Positions 49,873 through 62,270 of a stretch of 64,000 nt of DNA are shown here, in pieces (within the stretch, counting starts at the first letter, position 1; each line of letters begins with the position of its first letter). The stretch comes from Dromaius novaehollandiae (lineage: Eukaryota > Chordata > Aves > Casuariiformes > Dromaiidae). The notes under the pieces were generated by a model. It was not told the DNA's origin. It ran no database searches and saw nothing but the letters and a program-made list of their open reading frames with translations. The stretch covers positions 137,350,721-137,414,720 of the forward strand of contig NC_088098.1 of NCBI RefSeq assembly GCF_036370855.1, written 5' to 3'. A program made the translations under genes and the position numbers.

Positions 49873-51339
49873 GTTCCTAACATTAATCAAACAGTATGTT
49901 GCAAGTGCTTCGCAGAATGAAAAATTAACTAAAGAATTTGTTTTTAAAAATAAAATCTAAAATGAGTGTATACTGTCACCAATACGTAGTAAAAACACAG
50001 CAGGATGCTCTTACCATTTGACTTCAGCTTCCTCCGTATTTAAGTGCTATTTAGTGCCACTCTAGTTAAGGTTCATGTGCTATTTCCATAATTAATGTCA
50101 TTTTTCAAAGATGTAGTGCTCAGCTACTTTAATTCCCAGTGGGTACTGGAAGCAGCTTGCTAGTGATCAGAGTTGGTGTGAATTTTTCTCCTATCTTTAT
50201 AACATGGCATACTCAATCAATCCACTTAGTACCTCTTAGAGAAAAACTATTTACTCCCTGATCCTGAAATACTTATATGGTATTGGGCCTGTAGTTCTTG
50301 CTGGAAAAACAGATATGCCTCTTAATGAACGCAAAAGCATCAGAGGCTGAAACTTTTTTTTTTTTTAATAGAAAACAAACCATAGCTTTAACATTGCAAC
50401 TTTATACGTGTGCACAAACACAGAATTCTTCAGGAGCAGGAGTCTCAAATTACAAAGTATGAACTAAATTCCCTGAAAAAAAGCATTCAGATTTTTGCCT
50501 TCCCTTTGCCTTCATGTTATATTAATATATGTTCCTAAGCAATCCATCTCATTTAGAGGGGAATAATTGGTTACATAATTTAACAGATCAATTTGCTAAT
50601 AATCATGGCAGAAAATGAAATACATCTTTATAGTGAACATAAATAACAAAAAATAAAGATACTGTTATGACAAAGGCAAAGGAACTACATGCCAACTACC
50701 CAATTAACCTAAGTTAGTGCAATCTGATTGATATTAATGGCAGTGGATCCATTTATTCTGACGAAGAGTTGGCCTGTCTTGCGCAGTCAATTCACTCGAA
50801 CGTTAAAAGTCCAACTCGGAAAAGCAACTAAACTGAAAAGGAAGTCTGACTTTGCCACACTCCACTCCATACCTATCGTCTCTGTAAAGACTTTTAAACT
50901 TATACAGCCCAACTATGTTTGTCTCGGATATAGCTAGATAAAGAAGGGGTTTACTGGTAAAGCGGCCAGAGGAGAAGCCACCCAAGCGCCCCTGCATCAC
51001 TTGGCCTATTAATTGGGGCTCCCCTTCACTATCTTTCCCAAGAGCTAAGATACGTTTCTTAGAGTGTTTAAAGAAAAACAAAAAGTCACTGCAAGCCCAA
51101 GGCCGTGTAGCTGGGACGTAGTTCAGGTGGCAGCAACAACAATGCTGGGTAACGTCGCCAGGGCATGTGTTCAGAAGAGACTGCAGGAATCAGAAACAAG
51201 TCTCTGTGGAACGTGAATAGGGATAATTATGAAGTAATTTATGTTTAGACACATAGTACCCCCACCATTGTAACAGAGCAATGTTAAGCGGACGCCTCTG
51301 AAACTCAGGGGTGCCCTTAGCCCCGTTTTGTAGACAAGC
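49873..51339. other. Upstream flank of the second CpG island
   Basis: No gene is recognised. Composition moves from AT-rich to mixed towards 51.3 kb. Distal promoter elements of GPM6B may lie here, but none can be supported by eye. Confidence 0.4.
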
Positions 51340-51851
51340 ACCTCAAACATGAACACGGCCTGTGTTGGAAGGGGCAGCGCCTGCTGCCTCGCCGCCAGGG
51401 CGTCACCTCGGAAGGCCCCGTGCTGGAAGACCTGCCAGGATGAACCCGTAAAATACCGGGAGGACAAGAAACACCCCAACTTTAGGAGGTGGCAGGCGCC
51501 CAAGCAGAAAGCCCGAGTTCCTGGGACGCCCCAGCAGCGGGAGCCGAGAGGCCTAAGCGCCGCTTAGCTGAAGGCGCAGAGCTCAGAGCCGGCGGTTTTG
51601 GAGGGAAAACGGGTTTGCGGCGATGCGGTGCGGGGCCGGGCCGCGGGGGACCGCCGCTCGCCGCCACGCCGCGGGGCGGCGCGCTGCCGCCCTGCCCCGG
51701 CGGCACCGCACTCCCCCGGCCCGGCCCGGCGCAGGCAGGCGGGGACGTCGCCGCTCCCCGCCCCCCGCCGCCGCGCCGCAGCCGCCCCAGGCGAGCGGAG
51801 CCCGGCAGTGTGCGAGCTGCGGTCGCTGCCCTGCGCCGCGCCTCCCGCCCG

Positions 51852-51877
51852 GCCCAGCCCAGCCCAGCCCAGCCCAG
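51852..51877. repeat. (GCCCA)n short tandem in presumed 5' UTR
   Basis: About five tandem CCCAG units lie about 50 bases before the presumed GPM6B start codon. The length may vary between individuals. Confidence 0.8.
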
Positions 51878-51927
51878 CGAGCCGCAGCCCCGCTCCCCCT
51901 GCGCGGCTCGGGCGACCAGAGCGAGCC

Positions 51928-51931
51928 ATGG
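51928..51931 (+). CDS. GPM6B: Neuronal membrane glycoprotein M6-b, first coding exon (partial gene)
   Basis: ATG at 51928-51930 plus one G is followed directly by the donor GTAAGC. In the PLP/DM20/M6 family, coding exon 1 holds only Met and the first base of the Gly2 codon, exactly this layout. The Kozak context GAGCCATGG is strong. Position and strand agree with mammals, where GPM6B lies downstream of GEMIN8 in the same orientation. GPM6B is a four-pass membrane proteolipid of neurons and other cells. The second exon, expected to encode the Cys-rich first membrane segment, was looked for in 51932-64000 and not seen, so it should lie past the window. Alternative N-termini are known for M6B. 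The call rests on four bases, a donor and synteny. Confidence 0.6.
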
Positions 51932-52241
51932 GTAAGCGAGCCGGGCTTCGGGGGCAGGTGCGGGGCCGGACTGCCCTCGGCGGGGCGGGCGGCGACGGGG
52001 GGGCTTCAGCCTGTTGAGCGCTGCGGAGCGGGGCCGCGGGTGTCTCTGTCTCCCCCTGCCCTTTCCCGGCGGCGGGCGGGCACTGCTGCCCCGGGAAGCC
52101 TCGAGGGAGGCGGCGTGCGGCAAACACCGGCGCTGGAGGTGTCTGTGTGTATGACCGTCCCGGGCAGAACCGGCGCGGCCATCAGAAAGCGGAGGGAGAC
52201 CTCTCTAATCCACTCCAGCTGCAGAGCCTTTTCTTAATAAA

Positions 52242-52256
52242 GGGGGGGGGGGGGGG
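52242..52256. repeat. Poly-G run (15)
   Basis: Fifteen G in a row inside the CpG island, 310 bases after the GPM6B donor. It is prone to length error and polymerase slippage. Confidence 0.9.
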
Positions 52257-54547
52257 AGAGGAAAAATAGTGGAGCTCTAGTTTCTTGGACGCGGTTGTAT
52301 GAAACCAGCCCGGTGTGGGTTTTTTTTTAATTATTATTATTTTTTCTCCTCCGCGCCCTGCCGAAGTGGGGGCAGCCGCGCAGGCAGCCCGGGGCGGCCG
52401 CTCCGCGGGCTCGGGGAGGCGGCGGCGCGCGCGGCCGCCGCGCGTGGGCGCCCCGGGGTGCTACGCAGGCGCGCGTGGGGCCTGGCCCCCGGGTTAGGGG
52501 TGTCCTCTTACCCCTCGTGCACGGCCTGGGCTGCCCACCCGCTGTAGTGGAGTTCCTTTTTTGCCCCGAGGTGCGTAGGGGATTAGGGCGAAGAAGGATA
52601 AGCTCGGGGGACGTGGATATGTTTTTGTAATACTACGTGAAATGTTTTATATACCTGCGATGCCGTGCGTGATGCACTTCTGCTTAACCATCAGGAAATC
52701 CTATGGGCTTTTAGGGTAGCCTTGTTAAACAGTTTTCGGTCTTGTGGCTCAGGCTCTGTGCTGTTATCTGTGAAGGGAGTTGGGCATCAGTAAAAAGTGA
52801 TGGCTTCTGTTTTCTAACTTATGGGGAAGATACTACTTACATAAGTGAGTTAACATGAGCAGAAGTGGGGCCCAAGATAGGGTTTTGTCATGCACATGGG
52901 TCACTCAGTAGTCAGTGCACACATTCGGCGCTCACATCCTTTCATAACAGGCCTTTTTAGTGCACGCTGTTTCCTGCAAGCTCTCTCTTCAGCCAACAAT
53001 AGACCCAAATGAATTAAGCAGTAATGAAAGTTATAAAGTTTCAAATGAATGATAGAAAAATACAGCTGTATCTTTGGTCCAGTTTGCCAGTGGCATTATA
53101 TTATTGCTTAGAGGCTGCAGTTGCTGAAGCAGAACTACCAGTGTGTGTCCATGTGTTAAAATGCACATTCTCATGCTGGCACTGTCTCTGGTTTTAATTA
53201 GGGGGAAAAAAAATTAATTGCAAAGCCAAAGCCAAAGGAAGCTGACAATTCCTATGGTTGTTACTTTGTTAAATTAATTCGCATCACCTAACTTCTTAAT
53301 TTCTAAATGCTTATTAACTGGTTTGTTCCCTAGCCTGGTGAAGATCAGACTACTGTAGTATTATGGTCCTTTTAACAACCCTTTCTAAGTTTGAAAAACC
53401 CTTTAAATAAATGTTAAAGCACTGATTCTTACTGACTCTTCAACTCTGAAAGCTGAAGTACACAAATCAGCTATGTTATCTCTACCAAAAAGCTTTTTTT
53501 TCCCCCATGTGTATTCTGATACTCACTTTTTTGGACTGTTTTCACTATGTATATTTTTAAATTTGATATTAAATGAAACTGTAATGTTGATAGCCTCTCA
53601 TATCCTTTTAATGCACACTTTTACTTTGTAATCATGCATTGATGTCAAGTAAATCTTGGAAAGGGGATGAAAGAGAGAGAATGAAAAATGCATTTTTTCC
53701 AAGTTCCTCATTAAGAAAAGAGTATCCAATGTATTCACTGGATTACATCTTATTTTGGGCAGGGGGGAATAAAATGTATTAGGTAGTAATTCATGTGCAA
53801 TCATTCCTAAGTGTCTTTACTGTTAGTTCTGTGAAATTGACTTTTCCCTCGGTAAATTAAATTGCATGGGATTTGAAATCTAAAAGCTGTTTTAAATCTT
53901 TGTAAATAATTTATCTTGTGAAGAAGCAAATCTGTATTTTAGTACTAAAATCTTAGGAAAATATTAGTATTAGTCTTGTAAGTTGTGGGTCTGCAACAAT
54001 GTATAATATGTATGTTTTACGTCCCTATAGAATGTATTGTCCTAAAGGTAACGGTTGAGGAAAAGTTGAGGGGAGTGGAGAGAAGAAAACATTTCTTGAA
54101 TGTTTTGCTAATAATAATTGCACTAAGCTCCAAATTCTGCCTACTTCTTTTCTTCCAACTGTTCTTAGATTATCTAGTTATGCCTGACTAGGTAACTGTG
54201 GTGTAATCAATCAGGAGAGGAGATTTCTAATGCAGTTTCAAATTAAATACTTAAAAAAAGTCACAAAAAAGAAGTCTTTGTCAGCTGGTGAAATAGTCCT
54301 TCATGAATGCAACATTTTGTTTATGCTATTACATAACTGTTGCCTTGGCGTTATGTAGGCTGAGGCTAATTTGACTATCTAACCAGGATTTGTTTGGACC
54401 TTCAGCGCTGTACCAAGCTTGCTGATCCAGTTGCAAAGATATATTTGACTGTTTCTAATTAGGACCATTTGAATAGTCCTTACTCATACAAAACTTTTGT
54501 GGAAGATTGGCCCACTGAGACTGATATTTTTTTTTCTTTTTTTTTTC

Positions 54548-54625
54548 TCAGCTGAGAGTCCCTCACTGCCATTGATTTCATTAGGCTTTTGGCTCACTCA
54601 GCATTTCTGAAAGTCGGGCCCATTG
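54548..54625. repeat. Possible old palindromic repeat fragment
   Basis: CCATTGATTTCATTAGGCTT followed by TTGGCTCACTCAGCA and a GTCGGGCCCA end. It resembles the CATTGACTTCAATGGGCTTT type of dispersed repeat with a GGGCC terminus. The fragment is short and the confidence low. Confidence 0.35.
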
Positions 54626-54978
54626 TGTTTAACAACATTTATGGTTTACATCGGCCGTAGAGTTGTCAGTAATAACCAGCCTAATGCTTTGTGCATCTTG
54701 TGGGAGAAGAACCAGCCATTAGTGTCTTACATTGCAGCACAAACTTTTCCAAATCTTGGTTTGGGGGAGAGGCTTATTTTACAAAATTAACAAAAAATGC
54801 AAAACATTTTTGCCCCCTAAAAATTACAAAAGCACTACATAAATAACATAGTATAATTTATTGGGAACTGTATGTTTTCATAATTTTATATCATTTCCTC
54901 TTTTTGCTCTCCCAAAAAGTTGCTTTCAAATAAGAAAAGACGTTGGAGTGGAGTACGTATGTGTTCTCCTCAGTATCT

Positions 54979-55006
54979 TAAAAAAGAAAAGAAAAGAAAA
55001 GAAAAA
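54979..55006. repeat. (AAAAG)n microsatellite
   Basis: About five AAAAG units in the presumed GPM6B intron 1. Confidence 0.85.
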
Positions 55007-57549
55007 GCATAATACAATGTCTATGAGCAGGGGACCAAATAGAAGCCTGTCTTCATATGTACTTATGTACTGTCTCTTTGCAATTCCTGTGTAGTAGTAC
55101 TTGCTCCCTAGCAGAGCCCCCCCAAACCCACAAGAGCTCCCAGGGGCTTTTCCCTGTAACAATCCTGGGCCATCTTCTGCCCGTGAGACCTTCTACAGTG
55201 CATCCTGCTTCCCCAAAATTAATTGCTCCTGCATTGCCCTGAGCTTTTTCCTATGTCTTCAGTGTGGACCATCCCTTTCCCGTAGGCAGCAGCTCCAAGA
55301 GTTCTACTTTATGTAGTTCTACCACACATAGAAAAGGTCCTTGTTTTTATGTAAAATGTGTTCAAATTAGGTTCAAATATTCCCTAAACCATGCTTTCTT
55401 CTTATAAACAGTTGGGGGCAAATCCTGAAAGACAATCTCTTTCTTCCTATTCAGCTGTACACTTTGTCCAGGCAGGATTTGAGATCTTTTGTGTGTCACA
55501 GTAATAGTAAAATCTGAATAGTATCGGTCATTAAGGGTGACTAGATTTCAATTGCAGAATCCTGTAGTCCAATTTCTGTTAAATCTTGCATCTCTTAAAT
55601 ATATTGAACCTTGATCTTAAAAAAAACCCAAAAACCAAAAAAACCCCTAGTATTTAGTTTATCTTCTCTGAAAACTTATCAAGTATGAAATTGTATATTG
55701 CCCTTCTTCCTCAATTTCCATAACACCTGGTCAGGCTATTAAAAAGTATTTAATTTTGCCTTCTTACTGTAATCTTTCTTGTCTGAAAAGATGCTGGAGA
55801 AGAAACCGTTGTGCATTTCAGATATATCCCAGTATTCTACACAATTTGTAGTTTCACCGTGTTTACAGATTCTCTCTCTTGCTCTCCGTATAAGTGTGGT
55901 TCAGTAATGTAGGAAATCTGTTTTTGCCTGTATGAATTATGATATGTCTGATAGATCTTCAGATGTTATGTTTCAGGAAAACATACTGGATTATAGATTT
56001 GATCCCCTGGAGAGCTGAACTGTGGCAGTGTTTGATTATCTGTCTTTCTGAGTGTCTCTGGAACCTCTTAAACCAGTTGAAATATGCATGTAACTTTTAA
56101 TGTTTTAAGCACTTTAAGTATTAAATTATTTTTCTTAAACAGGATACCTTTAATCTAATTTGCTTCTGTATGTTGTTATTCCAGCAGTCATCATATTGCA
56201 AATATCATTTTTAAGCGGTGTTTTTTTCATATCTTTTGTTTTTCAAGATTATTGCTATCTAAAGTCACAACTCTTTGAAAGTAGTCTGAAGTACCTTTCA
56301 AGATAAAGTTACATAAATTGAAAATAAAACCAGAGGAGCCCATTTCTTGGTATGTCTTGCATTTCTAGTGCAGTGGCATGGTGTTATCTGTGTTTGATGG
56401 ACATCTTCGTAGTGAGGATTTTGTTTTTCCTGAGATGAACTATTGGCCCAGCCATATGTGGACTGACTGTGCATAATGTACTGTAACTGATGGCCTTTGG
56501 ATGTAAATGTTGTCTTTCCAGAAGTCTCAGAGCATTGTATCCAGTGCCATTTAACTAAGGGTAGCTTACAGAAATGTCTTGAAAAGTTTGCAGAGCAAGC
56601 TACTGTGGCTTGCTGAATTACTACACTCCCTGCTGTATCTGTTCTTCCCACTGAAATCTCAGGGTTTCTCTAGTCTTCTTTTGTCCTCCGCTTTCACACA
56701 CCAACTGCAGGTGCTGCTCACTGCTCCTCAGACACACACGCACCTGATCCCTGAGGCTGCATCAGTAGTTCCTCCCCTCACACCTGCCCAGGGTGACTCT
56801 CCAGCAGCTCTGCGTGCGACAGCCCCTGGCTCTCCTCAGGTGTCCCCTTGCTGGGAGCCGAAGCCTTTGCACCTGCCTGTGGGAGGCGTCTTTTGGTGAG
56901 TCGCTTGGGTTGATCTGCAGAATCTTTGAACCCTTTTGTGGTACCGCAGTGTTAATGCTGCAAAGAGCATATGTGTTTGCTTAAAGTAACTAGAGATGAA
57001 GAGGCTGGGATAGAAATGGGGGAAGCATAGCTATGCCATCTTTCCACTCCTATCTCTGCATTACTTTTCCTCTCTACATTCCAGTGAGGAAGATTAGAGG
57101 GAGACAAATGTGAATTGACTGTAGCATGCAGAGTAGGGCAGCTCAGAAGTGCTTCTCCTTCAGAGGGGGTTGGGAGAATAGAGAAGTCTAATGTAAAATG
57201 TTCTTCTAATGTGCATGCTGTTTGCCCCCAAAGCACGGGGCGAAGGCTCGCTCTTGCTGGAGCTCGCAGCATTTTGCCAGGGTGCCAGTCTGGCAACGTG
57301 CATGGTTGGGCGTTCTGCAGAATTCATGTCAAAGTGCTCGTAGCCTTGTCGGTTTGAGCCTGTCTGAGAAATCAAAATCCCTTCTGTTCTGGTGATTCGT
57401 TTCTTAAAATCCATTTTGATATAGGGGGAAGAGTGAGGAGAGCTGAAACAAATGAGTTGGCGTTTGATTTGTGGTAAGCAAATGTAGAGAGAGATAGTTT
57501 AATCTTCATGTGACAGTAAGGTACTTCAATGTTGTTGCTATTTGTGTTA

Positions 57550-57775
57550 AATTATTGGGTCTCAGCTGAGTCTGCTTGGCTCTGTACAAATTTAGGAGCT
57601 TGATTTAGGAAAATTACTATGTGAATACCCGAAATGGGCAAAAGACAAAATAGAGACGTGGAGTGGTGAGGTGGCTTCTTCCAGGTTATATGCTAAGTTA
57701 GTGACAGTAACTAGGAATGGAATTCAGATTTCCTGAATCTCTCCCAGCATTTCTTCTGTGGTTAGGCATGAACTT
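57550..57775 (-). mobile_element. MIR-like SINE
   Basis: On the + strand: CTTGGCTCTGTACAAATTTA, then AGACAAAATAGAGACGTGGA, TGAGGTGGCTTCTTCCAGGT (compare 'AAGTGACTTGCCCAAGGTC'), GGAATGGAATTCAGATTTCC (compare 'GGAATTGAACCCAGGTCTCC'), TGAATCTCTCCCAGCATTTC and a TGTGGTTAGGC end. This is the reverse-complement order of a MIR-type element with the sauropsid 'GTGCTGTACAAA' extension. Confidence 0.65.
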
Positions 57776-58483
57776 CTGGTAGCTGGGACGTCAAGGCAGC
57801 TGTACTCTTCAGAATTCCCTGTTACCTGTCTCATATCGACGTAGCAGAGAACAGTGGGGTATGAGAGGAGTTTGACCATTCAGTGTAACACATAGATGGC
57901 ATCATATGTACCATTTGGTCCTCACTGTTTTGTTGCTTTCTTCTTCGGCTCTCCCTTGGTGCTTTGGCAGTCTTCCTCTCCATAATTACTTGTCTCTAGG
58001 ATTTTAGGCTCAGAAGCCTGCTTATGGAGTTGCGGTTTTGGGAAGAGTTTACAAGCAAGAAACGGAAATGCAGAAAACTTTGAGAATTCAGTATCTTTTG
58101 TTCTTCATGGTTTTTGAGCTGTTTGGCTAGCAGCAATTTCAAAGTGTGAGCACAACTTATGTTTCATTAATAGAAGGATGTTTCTGAAAGAGTTACTGGG
58201 TGATATAAAATGCAGTGCTTTGCTATTCATCATTTTTCTGTGTGTTTTATGCTTTGACACTTGAATGCATGTGACATATGAAAATTTTAGCCTAAAGTAA
58301 TGCCTACAGAAACAGATTTTGGGAATGTGTGTCTACTCAGTGCTTAGGGTTTCTCATCTGGGGAAAGAACTTTGAAAATGAGTGTAATCCAAAGATAGTG
58401 GAAACTTGGGTCATGAAGAAAACTGGACTTCATGAAGTTGTAAATTGATCTGGAGTATCCAGCTTAAGAGAGCTTTTATAGGG

Positions 58484-58505
58484 TTTTTTTTTGGGGGGGG
58501 GGGGG
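58484..58505. repeat. T9-G13 homopolymer junction
   Basis: Nine T followed directly by thirteen G. Length is likely unreliable in any assembly. Confidence 0.85.
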
Positions 58506-61500
58506 ATTAAATGTTTTATTAGGAGCATCAGGAAACTGTTGCATATTGCAGCCTAAAACTCTGCCTTTATGTATATTCCTTCAATGCCAAGGAAAATATA
58601 TGAATTGCCCAGGTCTAAACCATATAGAAATTGTAGCTAGTAGAATCGCACCGATGGTAAACAGGACAAAATTTGCTCCTATATTACTGTTAGTGACTTA
58701 TGAATAAGAAGGCAGCTAGCTTGCACTTCAGATGCTGGTTGGTGGACTGGCAATTAGAAAGAACACGTTGTGTTAAGAGTACAGCTGATCTGGAGTCCAT
58801 GGAGATCCAAGAAACACAGAGTAAATGATGGGAGTCCAGTCAGAGAAGGGTTACGTTTAGTAATGTACATTTAATGTACATCTAAATTACATTTCTTAAA
58901 TATTTGAAACATCTATTTGGGCTTATTAGTGTTTTTGCAGAGCCAGAGCTGTGGAGCCTGCTGCTGATGGCTACCCAGAGAGGAAAGTGACTTTCTCATG
59001 CTGGCAGCAAGTGAAGTCTGATTTGGACTCTCCTATATCTCTGTTTTTTGCTTTACCTTTTAATCTACATTTTTGTCAATTTGTGCTCTAGAAAATTCTT
59101 TGAGGCTTTTAAATTCTAATCCTGAGACATGCCAAGGGCTGGATAGATGTGAAGGTCAGTTGCGTGCCATCTCCTATCTGTGCCCTTTTTGAGGAGGCTA
59201 GTTGGAGATTTGACGTTGAAACATAGTATCTCTTCAAGAGAGATTTTGCACTGATATTTTAAACTCTGGGTTTATTTCTTTTTTGCTTTCCTGTGCAACA
59301 CAAGTATTTTGTGACATAAGAGAATACTTTCAGCAACTTAAGATGTCTTTTTAAAGCTGTTTAGATTTTAGGAACTTCTGTTAGGATTTGCTGGAATGAA
59401 GTCCTCAACTCATATGATACCTACAAAACTAGTGCAAGTCTGAACTAGTGCAGATTTCTGAGTGGATCTTAACTACTTTTCCTAATTTTTCTATTAAATT
59501 GATTACTTCCTTATTTTTGTATTAAACTCATTTTAATTTTCTTCTTTTGTTGAAGAAAAAAGACTGTTAGAAGGTTTGCTGTTTGCTGTATAAACTTCTG
59601 CTTTTGTTACCAGAACTGCATCGACATAAATGTCATGCACTTTCCTCAAACAAAAGTGTAAAATGAGACGTATTTGTTAGGAACACAGCTGAAAATGTTT
59701 GCCACATGGAACTTCCCTTGTGGGAAATTGAATATTCCTCTTGAGCTGCTCAAGCATGTATTACAAAGAAGTCAAGAGTAAAGAGAGATGACTAGTGGAA
59801 GAATTTGAAGCTGAGAGCTTTTGGTGCAAGCACAGGGGTCTACTCCAGCATATCTGTCAGGAGCTCACGGCTTGCAAGGTATACTAAACAATGGTACTTC
59901 GTATAACATCTGCTTAGACTCTATGAAGGGTGCTGGTACAAAAGCCAGGGCTCTTGAATTCCCTGAGATATTTGTCATTCAATGTCAGGGAGATGTAACG
60001 ATCTATTACACAATCTATCGCCTGCTGCCCAACCAATAAAATTATGAGGTACTAAAGCTGATAAATGCTTCATTAAACCAGAATTTTATGTAAGCAAATA
60101 CACAAATGTAATGCAGAGAGGGCTTTGCTTGCCATATGCTAGACTAATTATTTTTCTAATGCAGTGTCTTCACTTCATAGATGCTTCCCCTGCTCCATGC
60201 TGAAATTAAAGTGGCAATTTCTCATGCTCCGTAATTGTCTGGTGAAAATCCCACATGTCAATTAATACCTATAAACTTAAAGAAACAACGATGTGGAATG
60301 AAAACTTGCCAGTTCAGTCATCTTGCTTTTTATAGCCTTTTATTTTTAGTTTCTCCCTTAAATGATTTTTAAACTTTTTGAAAATACCTCTTTTTTTCCG
60401 CTCAGACTTGAGCTATGAGATGCATATACTGGATATCTAATCTTTAACCAATCCTCAAATTCTGCTTTGCTGCTTTTTATCTTATCTGCCACTAATATGC
60501 TTGCAAAATCATGATGGAGGCATCATCCTAGTCTACCACATATTGAATTCTTCTTATTCTTCAGTGGAAATATAAGAGGGGTAGAAAAGAATCAAGAAGG
60601 GATAAAGGCTCTTGGAAACTGTAATATCTTAAAGTAGCTTTGACAGACTGAAAGCAAGTATTTTGGGAGCGTGTGGAACTGAAAGAAAACCCAAATGAGG
60701 TAGCAGCTTTAGTCAAGACTTGACTTGTTGCTTTAATTAGTCTGTGGATTTCATTAACATGAATTAAACGTGTTAATTACTGTCTATCGATTCTTTTCTG
60801 TTCTTATAAGAATATACTAAGAAAAAACTCAGGAAAATACCGGTATAGTTACAGCCACCACTATCTACTTCTTCCCGTTCTGAAATGCATTTAGTTGCTA
60901 AAACATTTTTGTTTTATACTTGATACTGAAGCTCATCTACCCTCTTAGAAAGAATTCTATTCAAATGGGTTAGAGAATTATGAATATTCTTTCTTTTTGA
61001 CAAGGTTGTCATAGTTTAACTGAGGGATGAGAATGGAAATATACCTGCTTTTCTTTATTAAAAAAAAATGCTATTTGGAAATGTGATATTTCTGTTTATT
61101 GATTCTTCCTCTAACATGCTAAAGGAGTCCCTGTGCAGAACTCCTGAGCAAAGTCTTATGCAGACTTCATAAGAAGATGCAAAAAGGGAGCAGTAGTTAT
61201 TATGGTCAGCCAAAATGCGAGTTCCTACCCTGAAGCATTCATTCCTGTTTCCGATGGTATAATGCAGGTTTATAGATTCAAAAATGCCATCATGCCTGCT
61301 TAAGTTCTCCTCTACTATAATCCTTCTTAAAATACTTGATCCTTAACCCTTTGTTTTTTAGGGATGAGGATGAGAAGGTCGGTAGGAGGAAAACATGCCT
61401 TTTTCTCTTTCGTATGTGTTTGTGAGTGTGACAGCTATGCCCACTTTCCACATGGTCAGTAGTCTGTCATCATCTCTGTGTGTGAAATGTCCCATATGTT

Positions 61501-62144
61501 AGGTCATGTACATAGTAAATAAAATAAGTGTTTTATATTGCCTTACTTGGAAAATATGTCATATTTTTCATTGCATATGCTTCAGTGCTCCAGCATTTGT
61601 GTTCTGCATTTACATCAGGTTATTAAATCTCTGTAGAAAAAGTACTTAATGGTTACTGAAGAAAATGCTGGGATATCTGTTATAAAAATTCCACTTTTGT
61701 AGTTTCCCTTTGTTGTTTATATGCCAGCTCCCTAAGAAAACACCTTATAATCACAACAGTAACGTCAGAGAATAAATCTTATTTAATATATTATTCCGAC
61801 ACTGAGGTAAGACCTTATCCTGTAATTTCATGTACACAGGTGGTTATATTTGTTTGAATGGGATTTGTGTTTGACTGTGATTTCAGCAAGGGTTAACTCT
61901 GATTTGAATTCTGTCAGTACTTATCCGTTCTGCTGTTTGACTAAGGTATGGATGGTAAACTTTTTTCTACAACAACCTCTTCCCTCTACACTTGCCTCAC
62001 CCAAGTTTAAACATAGGACAGAAATGACACACTGGAATCACTATTTTAGGGGGCCCTGGAGCCTTATCTGACTGAACTGTGCTGACCTGGGTCCTTCAAC
62101 ACGTTCTGTTTCAAGAAAGGAGAACTCCAGAATTTAACAGTCTT

Positions 62145-62270
62145 TTAATACTATGGTATTAAAATTGTAATTTAAATTGTATTAAAATACAAATAGTATA
62201 ATACTAATTGTATTAAAATATTAATAATATTTTACTAATATTTAACACTGCCATTTTAATAGCATTTCCT
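62145..62270. repeat. AT-rich imperfect repeats
   Basis: ATTGTATTAAAATA and related words recur (near 62176 and 62207), with AATATTAATAATATT. It is low-complexity DNA that grew by slippage. Confidence 0.7.

Larger units (their letters stand above)
51340..52540. promoter_or_regulatory. GPM6B: CpG island, likely GPM6B promoter and first exon
   Basis: The GC content is very high with dense CG dinucleotides, in sharp contrast to the flanks. It contains the ATGG/GTAAGC exon end at 51928-51933 and a short CCCAG tandem (about 51852-51877) in the presumed 5' UTR. Long open frames on both strands (up to 213 codons, rich in Ala, Arg, Pro and Gly) result from the GC bias and are not called genes. The start site could not be fixed. 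No TATA box is seen near the exon. Confidence 0.7.

Noticed and set aside
51482-52237. Long open frames on both strands (up to 213 codons) in the second CpG island
   Set aside because: They overlap in several frames, consist mainly of Ala, Arg, Pro and Gly, and arise because GC-rich DNA has few stops. No domain or codon pattern supports coding.
52299-52547. ATG with peptide M-K-P-A, matching the first four residues of a known M6B N-terminal isoform
   Set aside because: After four residues the reading becomes Arg-Cys-Gly and then a poly-Phe/Asn/Tyr stretch from a T-rich tract. The expected acidic peptide does not follow and there is no suitable donor. Treated as chance.
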